DNA from: Acanthamoeba castellanii str. Neff
Lineage: Eukaryota > Discosea > Longamoebia > Acanthamoebidae
Assembly: GCF_000313135.1 (NCBI RefSeq)
Contig: NW_004457518.1
Span: forward strand, 15,365 to 79,364
Direction: 5' to 3'
Length of the DNA: 64,000 nt
Part shown: one piece after another, positions 22,375 to 36,017 of the stretch
How positions within the stretch are numbered: position 1 is the stretch's first letter
Layout of the letters: each line of letters starts with the position of its first letter
Notes under the pieces: generated by a model
Database searches by the model: none
What the model saw: only the letters and a program-made list of their open reading frames with translations
Told to the model about the DNA's origin: nothing
Position numbers and translations under genes: made by a program

Positions 22375-24795
22375 ATGGAAGAATGGATGCAAGCGCAGCA
22401 GCATAACTACCAGGGGCGCAACCGCTCCTACTCGATGTCGCACGCCGATAACATCTCCTCCTTCTATCATCAACTCCAGCAACAGCAGCAGAAACCACAG
22501 CCTCAGCAGCAGGCCGCCTTCCCGCAACCGCTTCCGCACCACCAGCCGGCCGCCATGATGACTGACTCCTTCCTCCAGGAGGGTTCGCCGTTGAGCATGT
22601 CCTCGTCTTGCGGAAGCGACGACGTTGCCTACTCGTCCGACTACGCGCCGCAACTTCAATCCATGGGAACGACGACGCACCAACAAAACGGCTTCGAGCA
22701 GCACCCGCCGGCTCATCTTCAGCGACGAGCCTCGCTGTCCTCGACCCCCGTCTCGGGCGGCGTGGGCGCGAGCCTGGGCATCTTGGGCGGATTCGTCGGC
22801 GAGGGTCTGCGGGCCGAGTACGCGTCGAGGCGTCCCGGCGGACGAAGGAAGTCTATCTGCCTCAGCCCTTCCCAGCAACAGGACGAACAGATGAACGTCG
22901 CCGATCACTACCAAGCCCAACCCTACACATCCGTGCCCGATTCCGAAGCTGCCGAATCGGCGATGGACACCATGGCCGCCCTGCGGAGGAACAGCTTGTA
23001 CGTTTTTCCTATCTCTCCAGCAGGCCCCCATTCATCAATTCATTCAAATCGGCTCTGCCCTGCTCAGGAACGCAGAGATTTATTTCTTTCGTTTTTGGTT
23101 TCGAATTTCGCGACTTGAGCCGTTTGCCCAAATTTGCTAGGAGAGCCACTTCTCTTTTATTTGAACACACGCCTATCACCCAGTTCCGGGGCTGTGAGGT
23201 CACTAGGGTCAAGTAACAGAGCTTGAGGGAGTCTCTCTTCTCACCCAGTTCGTGTTCGTTTTTCGGTGGTAATAGGCCCGCTGCCAACGCCAGGCGCAAC
23301 TCGCTGTCGTGTCCGCTCGTGCACAACTACACCCCGCTCACCGCGGTGCCCACGCTGGGCCGCGCCCTGGCCGAGGGCAACCTGGGCCAACGGAAGAGCA
23401 TCCAGTCATTCCTCTCCATGCTCGCCCAGAGCTCCAACGACCGCTCCGACAAGCGCCGCAAGAGGAAGTCGTCGCGCAAGGACCGGGGCAAGAGGTACAA
23501 GCGCAGCGACTACGACGAGAGCTCGGACGACGAAGACGACGACTCATCGGAGGAGGGCAACAACAACCACGCCACCGCCGGTAACGGACAGAACCCGTTC
23601 GCTTCGCCCGGCGAGCACGAGCCCTCGGGCACGGCGTTCAGCGGGTTCGACTACTCGAGCGGCGCTTTGGCCGCGGAGGGGAGCGTGAGCAGCGACTCGT
23701 CGTCCGACACCATCCCGTCGTCGGCCGGCGACCAGTCGACGCCGAGCCCCTTCGAGCCCATCACGCCGATGGGCAGCGCCGAGCTGTTCCCGCCCTACTC
23801 TGCGGGCGCCGATGCGGCCTCGTCGTCGACCCACGGCGGCATGGGCACCACCAGGCCTCGATCCCGGTCGTCCCCACCCAGCTACGTCGACTCTGCGCAG
23901 GTCCCGCTGACCCACCAACAGCAGCTCCAGCGCCAGTACCACATCGCCCAGACCAACAAGCGATTGCAGGAGCTGCGCCAGCAGCACCTCGAGCGGCTGC
24001 AGCTACAGATGGAGATGGAGCGCCAGCAGGCCCAGCAGCAGAGACACTCCTACGAATACGCCAGCACGACGCAGCGCTACGCCGCGCAGCCGTTCCAGGC
24101 GCAACAGTCAGGCTACCCCCCGCAGGCGCACGTGCTCGGCCTCGAGATGTCGCACCAGGCCAGGATGACCGGGCCGCAGCTGGTCCACCACCAGCCCTCC
24201 ACCTCGGCGAGCCTGCCCTCCGTGCTGCCCTCGCACGACCTGGGACCCTACCACCAATACGGCCCCGAGATCATGCACCACCACCAGCAGCAGCCGGATC
24301 CCCTCGCCCAGGAGCTGATGGACCCGCAGGCGCGGGCCGACTTCGACTTCTACAACGAGTTCAGCGACTTCAATATGTGCGAGCCGGCCAGCATGGAGTC
24401 CCTGTGCCGGACGGTCCCCGAAGACGGCCTGGTGGTGGCCCACCAGGCGCCCGGGACCTCGATCCCGATCGGGAGCGATCAGCTGAGCACGGACGACGGC
24501 CCGGTGAGCGAAATCCTGGTGGACGAGTTCTCCGTCGTCCCGTCGTCGGCCTTCGCCCACGAGTCGTGGCTCGGTGCTGGCGGCGCGTCGGAAGCTGCAC
24601 CGGACGCTAACTCCTACCCCAGTGGTCTTGGTACTTGCTCCCACCGTCGACGCACACAGCAGCTGATCCGCCAATTCGCCGTTTCTCACGCATTGCTTTA
24701 TCAACAACGCAGCGGAGAGGAAGGATCAGCAGACCGATGACTCGTTCAGCGAGTTCTTCAACCTGGATGACGCCGGCATGGGCGCTTCCCACTGA
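22375..24795 (+). CDS. Low-complexity poly-Q protein with repeated RRxS sites, possible transcription regulator
   Basis: Exons 22375-22997, 23276-24630 and 24713-24795 give 686 aa in phase. No enzyme or DNA-binding fold is recognised. The N-terminal third has several basophilic kinase-type sites: LQRRASLSS, GRRKSICLS, LRRNSL, ARRNSLS and GQRKSIQS. A strongly basic cluster (DKRRKRKSSRKDRGKRYKR, about aa 265-283) fits a nuclear localisation signal and is followed by an Asp/Glu/Ser run. A Gln/Leu/Arg-rich helix (QLQRQYHIAQTNKRLQELRQ...) near aa 430-480 is a likely coiled coil. The C terminus, DDSFSEFFNLDDAGMG, is an acidic-hydrophobic segment like a transactivation domain. A phospho-regulated coactivator is an inference; true homology unknown. 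Starts at the first ATG; stops lie upstream. Confidence 0.8.
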
Positions 24796-25182
24796 GCGAC
24801 GGAACGATCTGCCTCTCGCCTGTAGATTTTTGTACAGAGACCTTCATCTCCCCGCCACGCGTCACGAGTCCGCTCAAGAACCAAGGAGATTGCTTCTTGA
24901 CACAATCGTGACCAGAATGGAACCACAACATTCTCTCCTCTTTCCCCACCACCCCTTGTACACACTCCTCCGCTTCTCGTGCTAGCTTTTGGAGACCAAC
25001 CACAAATAAATTGTTTGCTAATAATTCCAAATGGGTCGTCCTCTGTGACCAACCAATGGTCCCGTGCAACCACTAACTGACTCGCATTCCACAATTCTTG
25101 AGTGAAATCTGGGTGAATTGTTAAACTCCTGAACTAGGCAAATTATTTTTTATTATCATTTATCATTTTACAACGCCATAAG
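24796..25182. other. Intergenic region
   Basis: 3' flank of the poly-Q gene and 5' flank of TDO. It carries an AATAAATT at 25004-25011, a plausible poly(A) signal, and an AT-rich stretch just before the TDO start. No coding signal. Confidence 0.4.
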
Positions 25183-27045
<1,863 letters not shown>

Positions 27046-27147
27046 GCCTTCGCCCGCGAGTGCCTTGTAATTTTTTTAAGGATGCGGCCAGCAAGGCATT
27101 TTGCTTTTTATTTGTACACGAGGGATGGACCACAAATTCACACAAAA

Positions 27148-28939
27148 ATGGAGGCGGGTGGCGCAGATCGCGTGAAGGTGGTGGTGCAGCCTCGTGCTCC
27201 CTACTCGGCCTATCGCGCGGGCATGGATGAGGAAGCTCTTGCCCGAGAAGCCAAGGTACCCCTCATTTCGCTTGTGTGCAAGTTCGGCTGCATGCTTAAG
27301 GGGCGGGTTATAGTCTTCCGTACTATCTGGATGTTCTTCTTGCATGCGCACAGAAAGAGGAGGACCGCTTCTTCGACGACGATGAGCCTTGGAGCCTGCC
27401 CATTTCGCATCAGATCACCGAAAATCTGGATCGCACTGATCTGGTGCAAGCCTCCATGGATACCTTCATCCCCTCCAACAATGTGGGCTACAAGTTGCTG
27501 CAGAAGATGGGATGGAGAACGGGCTCGGGGTTGGGCCGCGACGGCTCAGGTACGAGCTTGCGCCCCCCCCCATCATGTAGCGCCATCGGCCGCTCACACC
27601 TGGCGCACCTCTCAGGCATGGTGGAGCCGATAAGGGCGCAGCTCAAGGAGGACGTGATGGGGCTGGGCAAGAAGGAGCTCGAGGAGGAGGTGGCAGAGAG
27701 CGCCACCAAGCGGAAGGCGCTGGAGATCGAGAAGGAGCAAACCGTCGAGGAGAAGAGGCGAAAGCTCGACCAGCACCTGGAAAAGGAGAAGATCAAGGAA
27801 GAGGTGACCGAAATCAACAAGGTGTTCTACTGCGACATCTGCAGCAAGCAGTACACGCAGGCCCTGCAGTACGATCAGCATTTGAGCTCCTACGACCACC
27901 ACCACAAGAAGGTAGCCAACCACTGCACGCGTTGGCGGTGTTTGCTGCCATCTAGTGACTGACGAGCTTCTCGTTGCGTGCGCGTGCGTGCGTGATGGCC
28001 AATAGCGCCTGGCGGAAATGAACAAGCAGGCGCGAGCGATGAAGAAGGGCTTTGGAAAGAAGGACAACAAGAAGAAAAAGGAAGAGCGACGGGAGCAGGA
28101 GATGCTCAAGCGAATCACGGAGGAGGCCAACCGAAAGGCGGCCGCCGCGGCCGCCGCCTCTGGGTAATACTCGCTTCATTCTTTTTTCGCTTTCGCTCCT
28201 CTCGCCCCACTCACGTGTGCGCAACAGACCGCCGAGACCATCAGATTCCCAGCAGAGCTCTGCAGGTTGGGCGCCTGTCCCGGTCGGCGCCCCGCCCCTT
28301 CCTGCCGGCAGCCCGGCCCCGCCACCGGCGCCGCCCATGCCGCAAGCCACCGACACCGCCGCGACTACGTCACATTCGTCTTCACCTGCCTTGCCCAGTG
28401 GGTTCAAGCCAGTGAGCTTCACTTCGGGCGGCTCCACTACATCGCCACCTCCATCCGGCGGGTTTCAGCCTCTCCCACCAGCCGGCCCCGCTGCGCCGCC
28501 CGCCACTGGCGGCTTCCAGCCCGTCGCATTCGCTCCGCCGGCCGCCGGCCGCTTTCAGTCGGTCCCGGTGTCCTCGCCGTCAGGCGGTTTCCGGCCCATC
28601 TCACTCGGTGCACCGCCACCGCCACCGCCCGGCAACCTGCCGCCACCGCCCCTGCCGCACTCGCGGCCTCCGCCTCCGCCGTCGCACCCTCCCCCATCAC
28701 ATCCGCCGCCGCCGTCGCAGCCACCACCCCCCGTCACGAGCGAGCCAGCGCCTCCGACTTTGCCGCCAACTGGCTCAGGCACTTCCTTCCTTCTCTGTCC
28801 ACGCGCACCCTCAACCAGGCACTGACCACTTGTGTGCCTCCTTGGTGTGGGCCGTGGTAACGTTACAGGAATTTCGTTTGGCCTCGCCAAAGCCCCGCCC
28901 AAGCCGCCCGTGCGCTTCTCCTTCGGTGGCAAGAAGTGA
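27148..28939 (+). CDS. G-patch and C2H2 zinc-finger protein, GPATCH8-like
   Basis: Exons 27148-27255, 27354-27549, 27616-27911, 28006-28163, 28228-28778 and 28869-28939 give 459 aa. The G-patch (NNVGYKLLQKMGWRTGSGLG, about aa 72-91) would activate a DEAH helicase such as Prp43/DHX15-type enzymes. After a charged coiled coil comes one C2H2 finger, FYCDICSKQYTQALQYDQHL followed by SSYDHHHKKRL; the Cys-x2-Cys...His-x5-His spacing and DHHHKKRL tail are typical of GPATCH8. A Lys-rich helix and a long Pro-rich region follow, ending KPPVRFSFGGKK. The last intron must start with GC (TCAG|GCACTT) because no GT keeps frame. A nuclear role in pre-mRNA splicing is likely. Confidence 0.87.
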
Positions 28940-29611
28940 AGCGAGAGCTACACACCCAGGCGGCGGGGACCAAGTCTGGCCAGGCAGGAGTCCGAGGTGA
29001 ACAGTGTGCGGTGACCAGTTCCAGCACCATCGCCACGCCCGAACTGGGTTTCCCCAACAACCCGCCTGCTCGTCTGGCCAACAACCTGGCGCTGTTGGGA
29101 AAGTTGGGATAAAATAACGGACCAGTCGCGGGGTCCAATCGCGGGGTGAATTGTTGGCGGGCAGCCGAAAAAAAGGGGGGCACCGGCAGGCAAAGGAAAA
29201 GAAAACCGTGTGCGCTGGTTGTTTGCCTTCCGCCGCGCCGCTGAGCCTTTGTCTCTTTTTCTCTCCTCCTTGATCTCTCGGCCGTTCTTGTATCAAGTGC
29301 GTCTACGACCCTCATCCCTCCATTCAGCTCGTTCATTTGGCTCGCATTTTTCAATTAGATCCTTGTGGCCTCGAATTTTTTCAAAAATTAAGAAGTGTAG
29401 CCGGATGAAGTGTAAGTGATCTTCATCTCCATTTGGGCCTGAATGCGCTCCTTAGTCTTCACTCTCAACCGAACGAAGCCCTTCATCTTTTAATTTTCCA
29501 AATCCTTGACGTGACAACGCGCCAAACTCCTAAATTAGCGGCGACCAACACGCGTATCCACAACTGACCGCATTTATTTTTTTCTTTCAAGAAAGAAACA
29601 GATCATCAGCC
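28940..29611. other. 672-bp intergenic region
   Basis: 3' flank of the GPATCH8-like gene and promoter/5' UTR of the SAPS gene, same direction. No coding-quality frame, repeat or RNA gene was recognised; the sequence becomes AT-richer toward 29580. Confidence 0.4.
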
Positions 29612-32600
29612 ATGTCTGAGGGGGATCACACCAACGATGCCACAGAGCACACGACCACCGGCGAGGAGAATCTCGCCAACCAGGGAAGTGAGAACGTTGA
29701 GGGAGGGGAAGGTCTGAAGGCCGGAGCGGGTGCCGAAGGAGGAGATGTTCACGGGGACGAGGCATCGGACGAAGTGAAAATCAATGAGGACGGACAGAAG
29801 CGAGCCTTCGGCGAGCAGGAGGAGGGAGAGGAGGATGGCGAGGAGTACGATGATGAGGAGGAGTACGACGACGATGAAGGTAAACCAACCTGCTGCGCCG
29901 CAATTTTCCTCCTCCATCCACTTGGGCTCTGCGCGGACCGTCTTTTCCCCCCCGCCCATTATCATTTTGCCGCTTCTCTCTTCCTGCGCCCAGGCTCACT
30001 GCCTCTTTCTCATATTCATATTCATTCCCCCTCCATTTATCTACATTTATCTAGACGATGACGGCGATGATGATCAAGATCAGGACCTCTCGGCCAAGCT
30101 CAACGAGCTTCGCGGCATGATGGGCAGCTTCTACCCGTTCGGTACTCAGAACCAGTACACCTCGGTTGACCTGGTCCTGAGCAAAGAGGATTTCGAGCTT
30201 GAGGAGCTGTTGGAGCTCGACGACTTCCTTCCCGATCTGCGAAGGGGCAAGTCGAACCTTCTCTCCTAGTACGTTCTCCCTCGCCTTACATGGAATAGGG
30301 ATTGGGGGAGAGCGCCGTACCAGTGGATTCGAATCGCACGATGTAATGGACAATCTCTGGGCGCGACACAGCCTGGTTCAGCCTGAGGTCTTGGAGCAGC
30401 TCGTTGCCTATATTTCCTCCGAGCCCAAGGAGGACGAGGATGAGGATGAGGCGGAGCAGGAAAAGCAGAAGCGGTACGCGAGAGCCCCCATTGAAGACTT
30501 TCGTAGCGCGGGCACACTGCATTCACCCCCGATTTTGCCGGCAGTGTTTGTTTATCGATTCTCGAGAGTTTAGATTTTGACATGTCTATCGTGCGGTTCC
30601 AGGTTCGCTCATCTTGCCTACGAGGCCATCCAGTCTGACATCCTCAAGGAGGCGATGATCAACGACCACAACATGCTCGACAAGTTCTTCGATTTCTTGG
30701 ACATAACGACCGAAATGGATCCCCTCCGCTGCGCCTACTTCTCGCGGATCGTCGAGCTGCTCTTCGAGCGCTACCCCAAGGAGCTGATCTCCTACCTCAA
30801 GAAGAAGAACTGCGTCGTGGCCAAGTTCGTGTGGCACATCAACAACCAGTACATCGTCGAATCTCTCTTCCGGCTGATCGATTCGCAGATCTCCCACCAG
30901 TGGCTGCTCGACGAGGACCTCATCCCGCTGCTCATGTTCAAGATGGCCGAGTGCGAGGACCCCGAGACCCAGGAGAAGACGGCCAACACCTTCGTCGAGA
31001 TCCTCGACCTCTTCGTCCCCTTCCCCTACTCTATTCTCACCACCCAGATGTTCCACTCGGAAATCGTCGCCGAGCAGTGGGAGCAGTTCACTCTCTCCGA
31101 GGTACCTTTCCTTGCTTCACCCACGCCATAGAAAGAAGAAAGCTCACCCGCACCTTTCTTCCTCCAATCGCACAGCCGGCCAACTTCAACAAGATCCAGA
31201 ACGGTTTGAACGTGGCCATCGGCATTCTCAACCTCTCGTACGAGGGCAACATGGCCGATGAGACGCCCATCTTCATGCGCACAGTTGTTGGGAAGCTCGG
31301 CTTCTTCCTCCAGCTCCTCAAGACTCCTCAGGTAAGCAGCAGCAACAACTTTTTCTCGGCTCCCTTTGTGCGCGTATTTGTAGATGATGAGTTCAACTTT
31401 GGTCCGTGTTGATGATAGGCCATGGCCATGAATATGCTCAAAGTTGCTGATATTTATATAACACACATGCTTATGATGAGCATGTGGGCGCACAACATCG
31501 CTAACACGCTTTCGTTCTGTCCTGCAGGACTCGGAGCGGTTCTTCCAGATGACCTACGGCAAGCTGAGCCCGCCCTTCGGCTTCCTGAGGGTGAAGATCC
31601 TCGAGTTCCTCAGCGCTCTGTTGAACACGAGGTACCAGTCCGTGGTGGACGCCTTCTGGAAGACCGAGCCCAACGTGTTCGAGACGCTGTTGGTACGCAT
31701 CTCCGCCACCGTATTCATCAAAACATCACGCACGCACGTTCGCAGGCACGGCGCGGTTGCTGACCGCGCGCGCGTGTGTGTCTTCTCCCAACAACAGGAC
31801 ATCCTCTTCCACTACAAGTNNNNNNNNNNNNNNNNNNNNNNNNNNNNNNNNNNNNNNNNNNNNNNNNNNNNNNNNNNNNNNNNNNNNNNNNNNNNNNNNN
31901 NNNNNNNNNNNNNNNNNNNNNNNNNNNNNNNNNNNNNNNNNNNNNNNNNNNNNNNNNNNNNNNNNNNNNNNNNNNNNNNNNNNNNNNNNNNNNNNNNNNN
32001 NNNNNNNNNNNNNNNNNNNNNNNNNNNNNNNNNNNNNNNNNNNNNNNNNNNNNNNNNNNNNNNNNNNNNNNNNNNNNNNNNNNNNNNNNNNNNNNNNNNN
32101 NNNNNNNNNNNNNNNNNNNNNNNAGAATAGAACACTATTCCTGAGTACTAGGCGTTGGCTACTTTATCCCCTGAAACCACCCACATTTCCGGTACCTCCT
32201 TTAACTTAAGAGAAACGTACGCAGTTGGATTCCTTTGGATTCCTCAAAGGTCCAGATGCAGCCGAACACGAGCCACACGACACACGACACACACACACAC
32301 ACGCACGCACACCACCAACACACACACTGTTAGCCAATTTTCGTAACAACTGCAAAATGCCAGGACCGTACGGAGTGAACCTGGAGGCGGCAATGAACAC
32401 GTCGTCCGACTGTACGTTGCGGTCTACGACCAGCTGCGGTACTCTCCTGTGTTTCCACACCACCTGATGACCATTGATTGTTAGTCGTAGTACGTGCACC
32501 CACTTCAAAACAAGACATTCGATCAGCGGTGCAACAGAACGAGCGAAGTGCCGGACGTTGAGAACGCCGAGCACGAAGAAGGCGATCTCGAACGAGGCCC

Positions 32601-33943
32601 ACTCGCGGAGGTGGCTCTCGCAACTGGCACCGCCGTTGGCCGGCATGCAGGGCCAGTCAAGGATTCAGTCGTCATCAACGGAGCCATTCATTTGAAGCTC
32701 TGATGAGGGCCGCGGCTGGTACGCACCAACGCACGCGACAACGGCGAGGTAGACGCCATTGCCCAGGTTCCGCCCGTGCCACGCGTAACACCTTTTGGCC
32801 ACCTCCCTTTGTGCGCGTATTTGTAGATGATGAGTTCAACTTTGGTCCGTGTTGATGATAGGCCATGGCCATGAATATGCTCAAAGTTGCTGATATTTAT
32901 ATAACACACATGCTTATGATGAGCATGTGGGCGCACAACATCGCTAACACGCTTTCGTTCTGTCCTGCAGGACTCGGAGCGGTTCTTCCAGATGACCTAC
33001 GGCAAGCTGAGCCCGCCCTTCGGCTTCCTGAGGGTGAAGATCCTCGAGTTCCTCAGCGCTCTGTTGAACACGAGGTACCAGTCCGTGGTGGACGCCTTCT
33101 GGAAGACCGAGCCCAACGTGTTCGAGACGCTGTTGGTACGCATCTCCGCCACCGTATTCATCAAAACATCACGCACGCACGTTCGCAGGCACGGCGCGGT
33201 TGCTGACCGCGCGCGCGTGTGTGTCTTCTCCCAACAACAGGACATCCTCTTCCACTACAAGTGGAACAACACTGTGCATTACTATATTGACCAAATCATC
33301 GCCACCATCATGTCGCTCGACAACGGAGACAACATCATCGCCGTCCTCATCGAAAAGTGCAAGTTCATCCAGCGGTTCTCCGACGCGTTCAAGAAGGAGA
33401 GCGACAGGACCGTGGGCTACCTGGGCCACCTGGTCCACCTCTCGAACGAGCTCACCAAGGCCTCCACCTACCACGAGCCCCTCGCCAGGCTCCTCGACGA
33501 GAACGACCTCTGGAAGGAGCTCGTCAACGGCAGGCTCAAGGAGATCAACGACAGAAACAACACCCCCATCGGTGCCCCTCCCGCCGGCGGCTCTCCCATG
33601 ATGGTACGCAACCGTTTTGTCGTGCGTGTGTGTGATTGACTCACTAACGCGTACTTGCAGGGCGACTCTGGCCTGGGCGAGATGGGTCGTGGTGACAGCG
33701 TTTTCTACGAGGAGCAGGGAGTACAATACGAGGAGGACGGCTCCGATGAGGAGGTCGACGATGACGGAAGGATTGAGCTTATTGACGAAAGCGAGAGAGC
33801 GGAAGAGGGTACATAAGCTGCACCACCATCACCACCGTCGTGCAAACACCCGCTCATCGTGTTTTTTTTCTCCCCTCGTAATTACAGTTGAGCTCACGTC
33901 CGAGGAGCCCCTCCCAAGCGGCGAGGAAGCTGCGTCGAGCTAA
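29612..33943 (+). CDS. SAPS-domain regulatory subunit of protein phosphatase 6 (PP6R-like)
   Basis: Exons 29612-29879, 30055-30268, 30372-30473, 30603-31101, 31176-31331, 31528-31692, 33241-33603, 33661-33808 and 33888-33943 give 656 aa in phase. SAPS features: LDDFLPDLRRGKSNLLSYL followed by PEVLEQLVAYI (human: KLIEFLLKxECLEDLVSFI), then the armadillo-like helical repeats (FLDITTEMDPLRCAYFSRIV; SYLKKKNCVVAKFVWHI). Such proteins scaffold the Sit4/PP6 catalytic subunit. N and C termini are acidic. Exon 6 and its flanks exist twice (31528-31692 and 32971-33135) on either side of an N-gap; the gene is intact only if one copy is used, with the gap and 32124-32802 skipped. That duplication is most likely an assembly error. 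Confidence 0.85.
31360..31819 (+). repeat. Copy 1 of a 460-bp direct repeat at a contig end
   Basis: Bases 31360-31819 are repeated, identically as far as I could compare, at 32803-33262 (offset 1443). Copy 1 stops exactly where the N-run begins. It covers the end of intron 5, exon 6, intron 6 and the first bases of exon 7 of the SAPS gene. Confidence 0.9.
31820..32123. other. Assembly gap (304 N)
   Basis: Run of N directly after repeat copy 1. The sequence missing here is probably not real spacing, because copy 2 continues the SAPS gene without loss. Confidence 0.99.
32154..32700 (-). CDS. Orphan coding-like fragment between the gap and repeat copy 2
   Basis: The 679 bp at 32124-32802 have no counterpart before repeat copy 1. 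On the minus strand a stretch starting near 32646 reads MPANGGASCESHLREWASFE then a hydrophobic IAFFVLGVLNV, with GC-rich third positions like real exons; another piece near 32345-32430 reads FIAASRFTPYGPGI. This looks like part of an unrelated membrane-protein gene. A competing plus-strand reading (MPGPYGVNLEAAMNTSSD before a GTACGT) also exists, so strand is not certain. Family not recognised. Confidence 0.3.
32803..33262 (+). repeat. Copy 2 of the 460-bp direct repeat
   Basis: Same sequence as 31360-31819. This copy runs on without a break into SAPS exon 7 (33241-33603), so it represents the true continuation of the gene. Confidence 0.9.
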
Positions 33944-34416
33944 AGAGAGTTTCAGGAAAGGCTCACGGAGGAGACCGAGGCCAAGCCAAGCGATGAAGGA
34001 GAGAAGACCGGGAAACAAGCGGAGGAGTCCTGTTGTTGTGGGATCGCCGAGGAGGGCGACAGCGATCCGCTGAGAGGAGGAGGAGGAGGAGGAGAGGAAC
34101 GCCTGATGTTCGAGAAGGAACGGAGAGAGAAGGGAGAGAAGTGGAGGAGAGAGAGGCCCCATGGCCGCTGGTGTGTTGCGAGTGTTGCTTAGTGGACCCA
34201 ACAAGGGGCGTGGGCTGCCACTGCTTTTATTCCACCTCCTCTCTTGCCAGAGTTTCTGGCCAAGCAGAAGCAGAAGCAGGTCAAGGAGTTGGGCGGAGTT
34301 GTCGCAAAGAAATGCTTCAAATTGCGCTCCGTGGTATCCTTGGCGCCCACTTCTTTTTTGTGTTGTTTTTCAGTTTTCTTCATTCACCACAAGGAACAAC
34401 TGAAGAATCAGCTGAA
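33944..34416. other. Intergenic region
   Basis: 3' UTR side of the SAPS gene and 5' side of the FYVE gene. A purine-rich GAGGAG run at 34074-34094 is the only notable feature. No coding signal. Confidence 0.4.
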
Positions 34417-35771
34417 ATGATGGACTACTACGGAGGCGGGCAACAAGCCCAGATGCAAGTTCAATGGAACCATCAGGGTGAGCCTTGGCCTTGTGATTGA
34501 TTGAGAATGGGAGGGGGGGGGCTACGCTTTTGTTACTGACGCCACACCTGCAGATATGAGGAGCCTCAAGGTGGACGAGATCATGGTGCAGGAGACCAAC
34601 GAGGGGGTGCAAGCGCTGCAGAAGGACCTTGTTGCCGTTGCCGAGATGCAACGCATGACCGCCGAGCTTCTTGCCGAGACGCGGGAGCAGGTCGACCACG
34701 TCATCCACGACAACATCCACTCCTCTGACGCCGTCACCCATGGTGCCGCCTTCACCCTGGCCGAGGTACTCACACTGATTTTTCTCCTTCCATCTCTTTC
34801 CTCATCATCCTCCCCGCTACTCGATGCTTTTATTTATTTCTTTATTATTCGTTTGTTTATTTATTTTCACTACTTCCGACAGGCCAGTTACACGAACGGA
34901 GCGAAGCACATGGTGATCGGTGGCGTGGTGGGAGGCGTGGTGGGCGGCGTGGCCGGAGCCGTCATCGGTGGCGCTGTCACGCACGGCGCCGGCGTTGCCC
35001 TCAGTACGCTACGCCCTCTTCTTCCATTGGCGCCACGTAGTGCGCGCAGACAACTACTTCTACGCAGTTGCCGACAAGGAAGGACGTTAACATCTGCTGC
35101 TTCTGCTTCTTTCTTCTTCTTCTTCTCAATGTGTGCAGCTGCGGCCGGTGGTGCTGCCCTCGGCGCTGCGGTGGGCGCGGGAACCGGCAAGCTGATCGCC
35201 ATGGACCAGAACCGGATCGTGGGTTCGCCTCTCCCTCCACCTCCACACCTTCCCTCGCGTAGCGGACGCGAGGCTCTTAACGTGTTGTTACGAACAACCA
35301 TCAACACCAACACGTCGCTTACACGAAAATGATTGCTTTTTCCCTTCACGCTACACAGAGAAGGAGCTGCAGGGCCTCACGCATTCGCGGACGTGGATAC
35401 CCGACGACGAAGCCCCCGTCTGCATGCGATGCTCCCGCGGCTTCACCGTGACCAAGCGAAGGCACCACTGCCGCAAGTGCGGGTACGTACGCGCGCACCT
35501 GGGCTCAACACCACCACCACTGGTGTGTGTGTGTGTGTTGTGTGTGGTGTGTTGTTCGTGTCGTGTATGTTTGTGTCTTCATGGGCTCACCCTCTCCCTG
35601 TCCTGTCCTCGGTGGGTCTACAGAGGCGTGTTCTGCGGTAAGTGCTGCGGGACGAAGCAGTACCTGGAGTACGAGGGCGTGAAGCACCTGAAGAAGGAGC
35701 GCGTGTGCGACGGCTGCATCATGGCCCCGGCCGTGGCGGCCGCCACGCGGAAGACCTCCAAGCGGTTCTGA
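34417..35771 (+). CDS. Coiled-coil (SNARE-like), glycine-zipper and FYVE zinc-finger protein
   Basis: Exons 34417-34477, 34554-34765, 34883-35003, 35139-35218, about 35361-35482 and 35624-35771 give about 247 aa. Parts in order: a 70-residue helix ([20 protein letters not shown]...[11 protein letters not shown]) with heptad spacing like a t-SNARE helix; a Gly/Ala/Val-rich segment [20 protein letters not shown] (glycine-zipper, likely membrane-inserting) with a second one [14 protein letters not shown]; then a C-terminal FYVE finger with [22 protein letters not shown] and VCDGC. WxxD, R(R/K)HHCR and RVC are the PI3P-binding FYVE marks, though RVC sits in ERVCDGC. Likely endosomal. The exon 4/5 junction is ambiguous (ATC|GTGGGT with ACAGAG|AAG, or GTGG|GTTCGC with ACAG|AG). 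Confidence 0.8.
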
Positions 35772-36017
35772 AGGGCCGACCGCCACCATCTTCAGGTGAT
35801 GCGACATTATCGTTCGTGTGCGTCAGCCACTGTCACCTGGCCCAGACAGAGCGGAGCAAGCCAGTAGCGGGCAGTGGCCGTTGTGTTAATTTTTTTCGAA
35901 TATGTACAGCTGTGTAAACAACCACAAGTCACACAAGACCATAGCTTGATGATCGCATGTTGTGTTTGGAGTGATGTTGTTTGGCATCCATGGGTGTTGT
36001 TGTTGTGGCCAGGAACA

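Noticed and set aside
29606..30061. Acidic N-terminus of the SAPS gene as a separate small gene
   Set aside because: Its exon joins in phase to the SAPS core and no stop or poly(A) signal separates them.
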